This document shows positions 11,121 to 22,161 of a DNA stretch of 64,000 nt, piece by piece. A model generated the notes under the pieces. The model saw nothing but the letters and a program-made list of their open reading frames with translations. It did no database searches and was not told the DNA's origin. Numbering within the stretch: the first letter of the stretch is position 1; every line of letters begins with the position of its first letter. The position numbers were made by a program, and so were the translations under genes. Source of the DNA: Bretschneidera sinensis (lineage: Eukaryota; Streptophyta; Magnoliopsida; Brassicales; Akaniaceae). The stretch spans positions 109,746,036 through 109,810,035 of the forward strand of contig CM043699.1 in the NCBI GenBank assembly GCA_023935145.1, in the 5' to 3' direction.

Positions 11121-11820
11121 ATGGTAGGTTAAGAAAAGCAGGAGGAGGTGTGGTGGGTATAAGAAACGGTACAAGGTGGTTGTCTGTGGTGGTGCTGAGT
11201 GGAGGAGTGGATATTGTGCGGCATAGGAGAAGATATTAGGGTAGACAACATAGGGGAGGGGGTATACGGGTGGAGGGTGGTGGATGGTGAATGGTGGGAG
11301 TTGTGGTTGTGGGTCGATTGGTGGTTGGATGGTCGTGGTAGTTGGTAAGAGATGATTTGTGGGTGGGTTGGTGCCATAGTTGTAAACGGCAACAACTTGA
11401 GGTAGGAGAGAATATATGGTAGGGTTAGGGTTAAGGTTAAGGTTAGGGTTTGGAAAGAAGTAAGGTGATAGACCATGTACGCCGCTAGCAAGAGAAGCTG
11501 GTGTGCCACCGGCAGAAAATGAGAAGAAAGAGAGGATGGGGTCAACAGGGGCGGCGGTAGCGGGGAGGGTTAGTGGCTACGGCTGGTGGTCAGCAGCGTT
11601 GAGTGGGAGATGAGATGTTTGGGTGACAGCATTAGATGAAATAGGGAAGGTGGTGACAGCATCTTGGGGAAGAGGGGAGGTGGCCATGGCAGCAGGGATG
11701 GGGTTGTTGGTGGCGGCAACAGCAGGAGGAGGAAAGGTTGGCGGCGGCAACAGTGTTGTCAGGTTGAGAAGATGGAGGGTTAGAAAATTTTCTATGGTTT
11801 GCAGGGTTTTAGGATCTTAC
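11121..11820 (-). other. Low-complexity gag N-terminus and leader of the minus-strand copia element
   Basis: The minus-strand reading is rich in P, N, T and H with stretches such as NPNLNLNPNP, as in the disordered N-terminus of RE1/Tork gag proteins. Positions 11,420-11,455 carry TTAGGG-like tandem repeats on the plus strand. No intact frame covers the segment. Confidence 0.45.
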
Positions 11821-11833
11821 TGTTCTGATACCA
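11821..11833 (-). other. Primer-binding site of the minus-strand copia element
   Basis: On the minus strand TGGTATCAGAACA directly follows the CA end of the LTR. It is a near match to the plant initiator tRNA-Met site and fixes the orientation of this element. Confidence 0.8.
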
Positions 11834-11975
11834 TGAAGAAGCTAAAGAAACTAGGTTTTGTGTATTTTCTGACTGCTTGAATTATAGCAGCAGTAAAAGC
11901 TCCTATTTATAGATAATAATTACAGTGGCAATTACAATAGTGTTCCTCAGGTTTCCTAGGGTTAGAGTTATAACA
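11834..11975 (-). repeat. 142-bp LTR of the minus-strand copia element
   Basis: On the minus strand it begins TGTTATAACTC and ends CTTCTTCA, with a TATAAATA box at 11,904-11,911. It abuts the primer-binding site. The partner LTR is not in the window. Confidence 0.75.
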
Positions 11976-11979
11976 TTTA

Positions 11980-12352
11980 CAATAAATATAATCTCAACCA
12001 TCTAATCTAAACTGAACAACCTCGTTATGGTAGGTCATCTAATTCTAGTCATGGTTTGATTTTTTTTTTAAATCTCAAAATTTGATTTTCTAATGAAATT
12101 TCAAAATTCGGTTCCTCAAAAAAAGTATTTCAAGGATAAAAACGAAATTCTTCCAAATAACATAGTTAAATATGTAATTAAGCCTTAAAAACAAAATAAA
12201 CATGAAACTAATTTAATTAAAAAAAATTCTCCAGAGAAAAGGTTATATGGAATGTGTATATATATAGATAGAAACATTTTTCAGAATCGGACAACCTTCG
12301 CCAAAAAAAAAGAAAACTGTTCCGGAATAAAACTATCTAAACTCGATAGTTT
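11980..12352 (+). repeat. Direct repeat, copy A (partner at 21,605-21,990)
   Basis: Shared blocks in the same order include GGTCATCTAATTCTAGT, ACATAGTTAAATATGTAATTAA, AAACATTTTTCAGAATCGGA, ACCTTCGCCA and TTCCGGAATAAAACTATCT, separated by diverged AT-rich stretches. Copy A ends in a short hairpin (AAACTATC...GATAGTTT, 12,330-12,352) that copy B lacks. It may be an old segmental duplication or a dispersed repeat. Confidence 0.75.
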
Positions 12353-15110
12353 TGAGAACAAAGTTGCATAGCACATTTACATAAACAATAGTAGTTCCTT
12401 TTCAAAACTAGGTATGTGGAAGAGCAAATTTGCGTCCAAAGAGTCCCATCAATTGCACTTCTGTTATTCCTTTCTTAGATAATTGGCACATGCTTGGAAT
12501 GGAATGTTTTTCTATGATTTTCACTACTCTCTCCTCAATTATCAAACAGCAAACCACATATAAAAGATATATACTTACTTTTTTTAGCAGGAATAGTTCT
12601 TCCATGAAACATGCAAATGCTACCGTTTAAGTACCATCAAGAATAATCAATCCGTCATTTTAAATCTTTATCAAGATTAGTTTTACCAAAGAAAATGCTT
12701 TGTTTATTAATGTCCTTGTCCAATGAGACTATTCTATAAAAGAAATTAAGTTCAACAACTAGCATTGTCCATTGAAATTGAATATGATACCATGCCTTGC
12801 ACTTTTCTTATTAAAAGAAATCTCTGGCAAATTGATTAATCAAACAAATTATCTTCATATCATTTAAGCTCATGATCATCTTATTAGTAATATTTTTATA
12901 TACCATTTACATGATTACATTACGGTTATGTTTGGCGGTGTGAAATTGAAATAAAATTCCAATTTTATAAAGAGTTACATCACGGTTCTTAGGTATTTGA
13001 ATCCAATTCTATTAGCAAATTCGATTACTGCAATGAATAAAATGCATCTCTGTTTCTTAGTGAGATTAATCAAAATATATCGATGTTTTTACTATCGCAA
13101 TGAATCTGTTTTCTTTTATTGCTTCCAATCCACATAGTATTAACTCTTGCATTTACATGTAAATTATTGGGTTGGAGATTCAACCCCAAAACTCAAAACA
13201 TTCAAATATTCAAGGAAAATAATATTTCTCTATCAACCTCTTAACTTAAAAAATATAATATTTTTCGATAAAATGAGTTGATTAGGGTCAAATTGTATCT
13301 TTTAGGAGCCGAACATGCACTTTTTGATGCATACAATTCAACAAAACTTGTGAAAAAACTCAATGTACAGATTCCAACTCTTTTTTTTATTTATTTTTTA
13401 TATTTCATAGCAAGTTTTTCTAATTTGTAATGAAAGGATTTTTTCTTCTATTTTTGAAGAAAGGTGAATTTGGAGCCTTTTCCCTATAATCCTATGATAT
13501 TAAAAAAATTACTAAACTTATTGGACTTATAAGTTCAATTTTTTTTTTCATCGTGATGTCATTTTCTTGTTTTTTAAATGAGTTTTTTTTATTTTTCAAT
13601 TACAGATATGATAGATCTCAATTATAGATAATCATTTTTCAATACATAAAACATCCTAATATATCTTTTAATACATTAAAAAAAATAAGTATTTTTTAAC
13701 AACCAAAATACATCTTTGTTTTTTGATGGGATCAATAAAAAAAATGTTAGGGCATGTGATTTGGAAAAAGGAACAGATTGGATGGGAGGGAACATTTACA
13801 ATTATCCAGGCATAAAGTGCTCATATTTTCTCATAAAGATCCTGAAAAGTCTTCATGCTTTCTATATTACACCTTTGAAATTCTTATCCGATTAAGACAA
13901 GGAACAGGGTTCTCAACTCTCAAGTTGCATTCTCTATGTTCCCTTACAATTGTTGTTTCCATTGACGCTAGAATAATCAAACCATCAATTACACATTTTC
14001 AAATTAGAAATATATATTTTTTTAATTTTAATTTTAGTTTTTTTTGTGGAATATTTGTGAACAATTTTGTATGCTGCACATAAATGTGAAAGCTATGGAA
14101 GCTAGAAGCAAGACAAAGTTTACCAAGAATCAAGCTTTTCCCCTTCAAAATTCAAAAGAAAAATGAATTATTTGATTTTATAATGATACATAAGTTTGAT
14201 TTTAATTTTCACTTAAAGCATTATTCAAACAAGACTTACATGTCATTATCAAATCAAATAATTCATTTTTCTTCTGAAAAGTTTCTTTAATATTTAATTA
14301 AAGCATTACCCAAATCACATCATAAGCAACTAAACAGATAAATAAATAAAACATTTTATAGATGATAAAAACTAGTATTATTAATTTAATGATATCTTCA
14401 CCCTAATCCGGGATAGCAAGAATCAGCCTTGCAACCTAAGAATTATTATGATGAAATTTACAGGTAATCATTTTTTTATTACTTACTCGTCTGGTTAAAA
14501 ATGAAAAAATAAATAAACATAAAGGCTTACGTGATTCAATAATAAAAATTTTATGTCTACGAATAATGATGAAAAATGAAATACAAATAAAAAGATATCT
14601 CAATACATCCAAATTTTTGCTATAAACTAACTGAATAGTGAAAAATCCGAAAGTCTATTAATTATGTAGATCCTGGTTCACATCCTTAATCCTAGCGTAC
14701 CTACATAAACCATGGGTCCCCAAACAGTGAGCCTATGATAAGCCTTTATTGTCACTTTATTACGCTATGCTCTAGTAAAAGCCTTATAGATATTGGGTTT
14801 GAACTTTAGATTTAAAACATATTTAACATTTTCGAAGCAATTATAGTGCCGTTACATCAAATTACTATAAGAGGATTCGTATCATTTTACCAAAGATCTG
14901 TCAAGTGATATTATTAAATCAAATTACTAATACATTATAGTTATTATTTTATAGTAATTTTGATATAATGGTTATCATTTGAGAGCAAATGAATGTTATT
15001 TGACAGTAATTTAGTAAAATTGTAGCAAGAGAACAATTGAGATATTATCATTTTACTATAATTAAAATACCTTATTCCTCATTTTTGAGATAAAATATTA
15101 TGAGAGAGAC
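12353..15110. other. AT-rich intergenic DNA without recognisable genes
   Basis: The longest open frame (13,778-14,083) has no family resemblance and ends in low-complexity phenylalanine codons. I see no RNA gene or clear transposon ends. Confidence 0.5.
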
Positions 15111-15345
15111 TTTTTTTTTTTTTTGCCAAATACATCCCTGACTAGACAAGAAACATAAACAAAACAAGAAAAGGCAAATTAAACCAGCAAAACAGGAACC
15201 AGACGAAAGAACAGAAAAACCAAGCCTCAAATGGGGGGCAACCAAAGAGGATGGAGGGGCAGAGACCCAATCCAAAGGGCACATCCTCTTCTTGCACAAA
15301 AGGAGCTACCCAATCATGGGCAGCATTGCCTGAGAGAAGATATTG
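15111..15345 (-). mobile_element. 3' fragment of a LINE with poly(A) tail
   Basis: On the minus strand a short frame reads GNAAHDWVA and, after a frame change, KKRMCPLDWVSAPPSSLVA. This resembles the last part of the RNase H (RVT_3) domain at the end of plant LINE ORF2. It is followed by a 3' tail and an A-run, seen as 14 T at 15,111-15,124. Only the extreme 3' end was inserted or survives. Confidence 0.5.
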
Positions 15346-16962
15346 AAGGTAAGTAATCACACATTTTGTCAAAATTGATCGTTTTGTGGCTTTTGATTTT
15401 GGCTCAAATTCAGATTATTTTAAGCTTTCTAATTCATCCAAAAAGGATAAAGCATCAAAATGTGAAGTTTCTAATTCAGAAGTTAAAGATAAAGCATGAT
15501 AAGAGATGTATATGTTGATATTGCGAAGACATTAACCTATGATTTAACTGGGCAGAGCTTTACTTGACTGCAAATAACTACTACATTTTGATTAATATAA
15601 TTAGACCTTAAATATTTTAGCATGCATCGTGTTGATGCCAAAAAAAGGGTAACGAATTGTGGTTGGGAAGTTTATGGTTATCAACTGTAGGAAGGTGAAG
15701 CTTTGTGTCTTGATAGACTGGGGGGAAGCGTTTGGACCTCGTTCCTGCCTTCACTTCAGCTTGGTACGAATCTTTGCAAAGAAAATATCCTGAAATTTGT
15801 GTGAGGAACCTCAAATGTGTACCGAAGTGACGTATAGTGAATGATTTTTAGAAAAATAGCAGTGGTAGAATAATAACTCTTGGCTTTTTCTTACAAATCT
15901 AGCTGATGTGTGCTAGTAGTACGAGATAGGTTATTTGATAGTACCTCATCCCAAGGAGGGTTAGTTTGACAGCTTTGCCGACACTTGTTTCTCCGAGACG
16001 TGGTCTTTGGCAGTTAAATCCATGAATTAGGCTGCCAAATAGACGGCTTGCCACTATAGATGACGTCATTTCTCCACTTGTCTCAATCCTGAGGATCGGA
16101 GTACTTTTAGTCCACATCACATCGAAAAGTCCCTTTCGTGGATGAAATTTGTTTACCTAATCGGCATGTTTTGGGTATCTTACAGTTGTTCCGCTGCGCT
16201 TTTAGATTTAATAAAATAGCACATCCAACTTTTCTGGTAATTTCAGATACCCACTTTGTAAGATGCAATGTTGTGGAGGGGGACATAATTTATCTCTCTT
16301 TTGAAAGGGAAAAAAAAAAGAATTTAGTTAAATTACTTCATTAAAGTGAATTTATCCATATCTATTATTAAGAATAATAAAAGATCTGTTATTGCGAATT
16401 TATGCCAGTATCAGATTAAATTATTAAGCCATAATGCCAATATAAATATTCTCCCCATTTCTGATGACGAATTGAGTGTCATTTTAACTTCTAGTCCTAG
16501 GCGGTGATGCCCCATTATAGTTAAGATTTCTCTTTTTCTTGGTTTATTTCAGTTTTTGGTGATTGAAACACAGGGATATATTCTACTATATTATATTATA
16601 AAGGACAACGTTTTATTAAATTATAAGTTTATTTGGCTAATATTTTTTCTAAATATTTTAGGCTTTTGTTATGTCATAGGTCAATGTTCATTCCTATCCA
16701 TTTTAGGAATAATTAAAAGGCTTGCACACATTTATATTCATATCTTACACATCAAGTCTTTTTGGAATATAAAGAGAGAATTTTATGCCATACATTTGAA
16801 TCCAATATTACTGTTGTTCATCCAATATCTTATCCGCAGTTTTGCGCCTAGATTGTGTGGCTTTTCATCTTTTTAAGTATTCCATAAAAGCATGAAAATT
16901 GATGCACTTGCTTGATGCTTGCCAAAAAAAAGTGAACAGATTACAGTTCTGCTCATCTGTAA
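15346..16962. other. Upstream region of the MYB-CC gene
   Basis: No coding similarity. A palindromic TGACGTCA (bZIP/CRE-type core) lies at about 16,060. The 70 bases before 16,963 would be the 5' leader; an in-frame TAA sits directly before the chosen ATG, which supports that start. I cannot place the transcription start. Confidence 0.35.
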
Positions 16963-19620
16963 ATGAACAATCAAAAGATTGGTTGCCAAGAAAGAATTCA
17001 ACAAAGTCATAATGGATTGACTAGTGACTGTAACTTTGAGTTTGCTAATCATTCATCTCAATATCTTGGTAACCAACAGCCTTGGAACATGGGAATTCGC
17101 GTTCAGTCACCCGACATAGAGGGAGGATCACAACTTCACCATAACCTTGGGCATGCAGCCCGATCTTCCAGGACCATCATGGACCGTCTTGAATCACCAG
17201 CTTCTACTTTCTGTGCAACTGAACGCTACATGGGATTTCCACAGTATGAGTGTCAATCAGTTGTTAATCCTCCTTTATCCACACAATATTCCAAAACTTA
17301 CGATTCCCAATTTCCTTTGGGTGAACACTGTTCTATCGATTCAGTAGACCAATCTGACACCAGATTTGAATTGAGAAACACCTTGCAATCACTAGTCAAG
17401 TCTCAGTTCTCTAGCAATCAATATTTCAGGTCATCTGAAATACCATATAAATATCAATCTAGCAACTTACCCGAAAGCAAACATTCTGCAATCGATCAAT
17501 ATAAGTTGCTTGGTGATGACGCTGCCCCTGCTGGGAGGCACCTTTCATCAGTTCCTTTCGAAGCAAATCAGGACCACAGAGTATGTAGTAAACGTATTTC
17601 CCATTCTACAAGTTATTTTCTTCTTGTTTGTGTTAATCAGTTGTTTCCATTTCCGTGCAGTTTCTGTGTAATTCTTATTGTTCTCCACTTGCACAACTGA
17701 GCTTCTCTTCCAAGCAAGAGAAGCAGTCTTCAAGATTTTCTTCTGGAACTGCTTCTGTCTCTTCTTGGAATTCCTTTTCAAATGGGGCAGTTCTCACAAG
17801 TAAAACACGAATAAGATGGACTCAAGATCTTCATGAGAAGTTTGTTGAGTGTGTTAATCGCCTTGGGGGTGCTGAGAGTAAGTAGTATGATATAAACTAT
17901 GTCAATTCAAGAAAAATCCATCAATATCTTTTTACTTATTCAGTGATCATTAGTAGAGGCGACACCAAAGGCAATACTGAAGCTGATGGACTCAGATGGA
18001 TTGACCATCTTCCATGTGAAAAGTCATTTGCAGGTACGGATTCTATTCAGAGAATTGTTGGTATTATTTCTTCTCAGGTTGGGATTTCTTTTTCAAAGAA
18101 CTTAATCAGTATTTAATTCTCTTACCTATCTATTTTGCAGAAATATCGAAATGCAAAATACATGCCTGACTCTGCAAAAGGTATATTAGTGTTACTGATA
18201 TCACATATATATTTTTCTTTAAGTTCGTTATTACATTTCAAGGTTCCACCAAAAGAAAAAATGTGATGTATAGACCCTGCATTTGATTCTTATTTTCCAA
18301 TTCAAGGGAATATTTAGATCTTGCCCTTGGTTGTAAGGTCTCTATTGAATCAGTTGCTAAGTATTAATAAAATTTATGTCAGGACTACCATAAGAAATCA
18401 ACAAACATTACTGACATTCTGCTATAAAAAAATTACAAAAATGTCATAACATTTTTGTTCTGTTTTCATTGATTGATTTGTAGAGATGGAGACTTCTATT
18501 TTATGCTATCTTTTTCACTATTAGATTCTGTTTACTGATGAATTATTGGCTATTGCCTTCAGATTCTACGAAAAATATAAGTTAATTACATCATCTTGAT
18601 TTAGGCCTTGCCAGGTAGGGAAAATGGAAAAGTGATAACGGAAAAATGGGAAGAAAATAAAAAGATTAATATTTTCTTTGTGTCTGATAGCCCTTAAGAA
18701 TCTGTTGTGTTTGTTATTTATGATCATTTTGAAATATCATGCCTATGGCAGCATACAAAGGCAGAGATAAGATAATATTTTTTTTGATTAATAGAGATAA
18801 GATAATCTTGTAGCATTTATTTATCCAAAAAAGAAGAAAAAAAAGTACTTCTAGCAGTTGTACAATCAATTTTTCAACTCCAGCCATATATCTTGCTTAA
18901 CCTGAGAAATAACCTATAGTGTAGATTATTTTCACAAATTTTGTTAAAGCCAAGATTGTTAGCTGGCCTTGAACCTTGTTTGTAAGCTATAATTGTAGTT
19001 GATTATCATCATTGATTAAGTTCACTTTTGGTGACTTTTGATCTGAATTCGGTTTCCACTTGCAGGAAAATCCGAGAACAGAACTAGTATTAATGATGTA
19101 CCTCATCAGCTTGATGTGAAAATGTAAGTTTCATTTCATGGAATTGTCACGGTTCGCATTTTATTCTTACTCTGCCGAAATGGAATTGAAATCTTTCCTC
19201 TCCCATCCTAAAAACTTGTAATTTGGTAATAACTAGTGAACATTTTCTGGCAGTGCAATGCAAATCAAAGAGGCACTGCAACTTCAATTAGATGTTCAGA
19301 GGCGTCTTCACGAACAATTAGAGGTATCTCCATCAACTTTATATTTCATGTTTATTATATATTCTCAGATTTCCATTTTACCTGCATCTGTACCCTTGCA
19401 ACTAGATTAAAGATGCTAAACTCCATATTCTTTTTTGAATCAGAATCAACGAAATTTACAGCTTCAAATTGAAGAGCAGGGGAAGCAGCTGAAGATTATG
19501 TTTGATCAGCAACAGAAAAGAAATGAGAGCCTCTTGCAAGCTCAAGACCTAGATATCATGCCCCTAGATGACCCGTTGCCATTCAGTGTCAAAGATATTG
19601 AGGTTTCAAACTTTCAATAG
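16963..19620 (+). CDS. MYB-CC (GARP) transcription factor, PHL5-like
   Basis: Seven coding exons: 16,963-17,580, 17,661-17,877, 17,957-18,033, 18,141-18,180, 19,066-19,123, 19,254-19,323 and 19,444-19,620, giving 418 codons with all phases consistent and GT/AG borders. Residues about 254-312 form the single GARP/MYB repeat (TRIRWTQDLHEKFVECVNRL ... ATPKAILKLMDSDGLTIFHV then KSHLQKYR). Residues about 340-385 form the CC dimerisation helix with the LHEQLE signature (QLDVQRRLHEQLE). The family binds P1BS-type GNATATNC sites as dimers in the nucleus and includes PHR1, the regulator of phosphate-starvation genes. The N-terminal 206 residues, rich in S, Q and N, resemble PHL5-type proteins, so a direct role in phosphate signalling is uncertain. 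The 77- and 40-bp exons match the split seen in this family. Confidence 0.9.
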
Positions 19621-20010
19621 CAGAAAGTTCCAGGAATACTCATTTCCCATGCAAGATAAGTTAGGTACTCAAAGTACGTTTGCTTGTACAATTATAAAAT
19701 GGAGCACACTCCCTTTAGCAGCATCAAGAAAAGCATTATTGGTGAAATTCCCTTCTTTTCAGAGTTTTTGCAGTGTAAGCTTTAGAACAATGGGTGTTGA
19801 TTGTATACCCAAAAAAAAACAAGAAAAGCTTGAAACGAATATAGTTTTATTCAAAGGCTAGATGTAGACTATAAATCAGCTTTATTGAAGAATCAGAAAT
19901 TGATTGCTTCAAACAAACGAAAGTAAGTTGATGATTCTATTTTGAATTTGGGAAGAAATGCGGTATCCAAGATATTTTGCTGTTGTTTCTTTAACCACCA
20001 GCAGTTTCTA
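19621..20010. other. 3' flank of the MYB-CC gene
   Basis: Probable 3' UTR and spacer. No second gene is visible. Confidence 0.4.
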
Positions 20011-20076
20011 AACAGAGTTAAATGGATACCGGGTCTTCATGAGCAGTTTGTCAAATATGCAAATCGCCTTTGTTGA
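20011..20076 (+). pseudogene. Orphan MYB-CC repeat fragment
   Basis: The frame reads NRVKWIPGLHEQFVKYANRL then C and a stop. This aligns with residues TRIRWTQDLHEKFVECVNRL of the gene 2 kb upstream (exon 2 end): the tryptophan, the LHE-x-FV core and the final NRL are kept. There is no following KATPKAIL exon, no CC helix and no start, so it is a relic of a tandem duplicate or a partial exon copy. The preceding TTTCTTTAACCACCAGCAG could be the remains of a splice acceptor. Confidence 0.6.
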
Positions 20077-20108
20077 TAATTGATTTTCTCAAAGTAGAAA
20101 CAAAGTTC

Positions 20109-20111
<3 letters not shown>

Positions 20112-20152
<41 letters not shown>
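20112..20152. repeat. (AT)n microsatellite
   Basis: About 20 uninterrupted TA/AT units. Confidence 0.95.
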
Positions 20153-20155
<3 letters not shown>

Positions 20156-20654
20156 TTTTTTGTTTCATTTATTATCAACATTGTTGTGTGAAAAACTCAC
20201 CCTTCAATTGCACGGCGACATGTGAAATTGTCAATGTCAAAATAATAATTTTGTTATCTAAAAGTAAAATGATAAAAAATTTATTTAAAAATTTAAAAGT
20301 AAATTAATATTAAACTTATTAAGCGATCTCAACTCCTCATTAGAATATTCAAATTGTTTCTTTGAAATATCTTCCATTAGCTCACTAAGTACAGGGTCTC
20401 TCATAAATTGTATAACCAACTTAAATATGTGACTGTCCGCTCGAGGATAAACTTTGGACCTCATCCAAGCGTTCCAACTTTCTTAGCAAGTACTCTCAAA
20501 CTTAGCTTCCCAATGGAAAAGCAAGGAGCAAAGCCTTAGCCTCTCACTAAATTCTCAGCATCCCCCAAACACTTCGCAAAAGAAAGAGTAACCCTCTCTT
20601 TGATTATCACATTTTAAGCATCAATAGATTGACAACTCATTCCTTTAATTGTTT

Positions 20655-21275
20655 GAAGATGTCTTCGAGAGACATAGCCACTAGTAGCAACACACACAAC
20701 TCACAATGGAATGTTTGAGGCGTCAGGGGATGAGCGACTGTCCTCTGTGCAACAATCGGGAGGAGGCTTTGACTCAGACGCTGCTCGAAGGCTGCAGAAG
20801 GTTGGGATGCAAGTAGATTGGGCATCGAAGTTATGGGATCCACAAGAAGTGTTGTCTAAGGATTGGTTTTCAGAGATGTGTTTGAGATCGGATGGAGCTA
20901 GATTTGCCTTGTTCTTAATTGTGGTGTGGGCAATTTGGCATAATCGAAATAAGATCAGGATTGGTATCGAGGAGATGACGGATTTTCAAATAGCTGCCAT
21001 GGCCTCGCATGGGAAGCACTTGGATTGTTATCAGAGACAAAGAAGATTTTGCCATCTGTTAGCAAGCCATGCGATTTCCAAATGTCATTGAACCCTTGTT
21101 GAGTGAAGCTTTAGTGCTGAAGGAAGGATAAGTATATCACTAGAAATGGAGTTTGCAGGCACCATCATCGAGAGTGACTGTCTTTCACTTGTTAAAGCAT
21201 GTAATTCTAATAGTGTTATACTTACAGAGGTTGGTACCATTGTAGAGGATATTCCACATGGTTTATTAGCTTATA
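20655..21275 (+). mobile_element. LINE ORF2 C-terminal fragment (zf-RVT and RNase H)
   Basis: The first frame reads LRRQGMSDCPLCNNREEAL (zf-RVT zinc domain, CxxC present). A shifted frame, carried in 20,711-21,091, gives ALFLIVVWAIWHNRNKI, the conserved WxIWxxRN element after the zinc domain. Further on, EFAGTIIESDCLSLVKACNS matches the RVT_3 RNase H motif (ESD). At least two frameshifts are present. There is no poly(A) or target duplication, so it is a decayed piece. Confidence 0.65.
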
Positions 21276-21285
21276 GTTATTCAGT

Positions 21286-21419
21286 TTATTATAAAATTAA
21301 AAAAATTTATTAATAATCATAAAAAAAAATTAAATAATATTTATTTAAAAAAATTAAATAATAAAATTATTATTTAATTTTTTCATAATTATCAATAAAT
21401 TTTTTCAATTTCATAACAA
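21286..21419. mobile_element. Hairpin MITE, about 134 bp
   Basis: The left arm (TTATTATAAAATTAAAAAAA then TTTATTAATAATCAT) is the inverted complement, with few changes, of the right arm (ATAATTATCAATAAATTTTTT then CAATTTCATAACAA). The whole segment can fold back on itself. The arm sequence resembles that of the element at 48,034-48,233. I see no clear target duplication. Confidence 0.6.
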
Positions 21420-21604
21420 CTTTCACAAAATCATATCCGTAATATCGCCGTTCTTATTTCAGCAACAGAAATGTTCAACAAGGGTGCACATTGTCCAGCA
21501 AAATATGCCTTACCAATGAGTTTAAGGCAACATGGGTTGGTGAGTCCCCTGATTTTGTGGATGACTATGTCTCCCGAATGTGTAATTTTTTTAGCGTATT
21601 ATAT

Positions 21605-21990
21605 AAAATAATAACATTAAACAATATCTCAACCATGAAATCTAAATTTAAAGTTGGTGGAGGATACTGTATGACTTCATTTTTATAGGTCATTTAATTC
21701 TAGTTATGATTTGATTTTTTAAATCTTAAAATTCAATTTTATAATAAAGGAAATTTTAAAGTCCGATTTGCCAATTTTTTAAAGTTTCAATTAAAAATCT
21801 TCCTAATCACATAATTAAATATGTCATTAAACCTAAAAAGCAAAATAAACGTGAAATTAACTTAATTAAAAAAAGTTCTCCGTAGAAGAAAAGTATATAT
21901 ATATATATATATATATAGAAACATTTTTCAGAATCGGAATAACCTTCGCCAGAAAAAAAAATCAGTTCCGGAATAAAACTATCTCGTCAA
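21605..21990 (+). repeat. Direct repeat, copy B (partner at 11,980-12,352)
   Basis: It carries the same ordered blocks as copy A, with a TA microsatellite grown to about 12 units at 21,894-21,917 (copy A has a short interrupted one). It lies directly upstream of the RRM gene and probably contains part of its promoter. Confidence 0.75.
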
Positions 21991-22161
21991 ATTTCTTCAG
22001 AGACCTGTAACCAAACATACCTTAACGAACCTAAGAAGTAAGAACGCAAAAGTGCTGTATGCAACTATTTTATCTCTCTAGCTGTGTGCGTGAGAAAGTG
22101 AGGGCGCATCAAGAGCAACACCCCACCCACAGAAAAAGAGGGGCAAAATAGAGGAAAAAAA

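Larger units (their letters stand above)
10621..11975 (-). mobile_element. Second Ty1/copia element, minus strand: 5' LTR, leader and start of gag
   Basis: Reading on the minus strand, a 142-bp LTR (11,975 to 11,834) is followed by a primer-binding site and a proline/asparagine-rich gag N-terminus. A UBN2 gag core comes next and is cut off exactly at 10,620 by the 3' LTR of the other element. The rest presumably lies left of the window. Short LTRs and the proline-rich gag N-terminus are typical of Tork/RE1-type copia elements. Confidence 0.75.

Noticed and set aside
11129..11545. 138-codon minus-strand frame
   Set aside because: It is a shifted reading of the low-complexity gag N-terminus; the conserved UBN2 core is in another frame.
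13778..14083. 101-codon plus-strand frame
   Set aside because: No known motif, phenylalanine-rich AT tail, no splice or neighbour support.
15072..15372. Two overlapping minus-strand frames with membrane-like hydrophobic runs
   Set aside because: They are alternative frames of a LINE 3' end with poly(A); the hydrophobic look comes from T-rich DNA.
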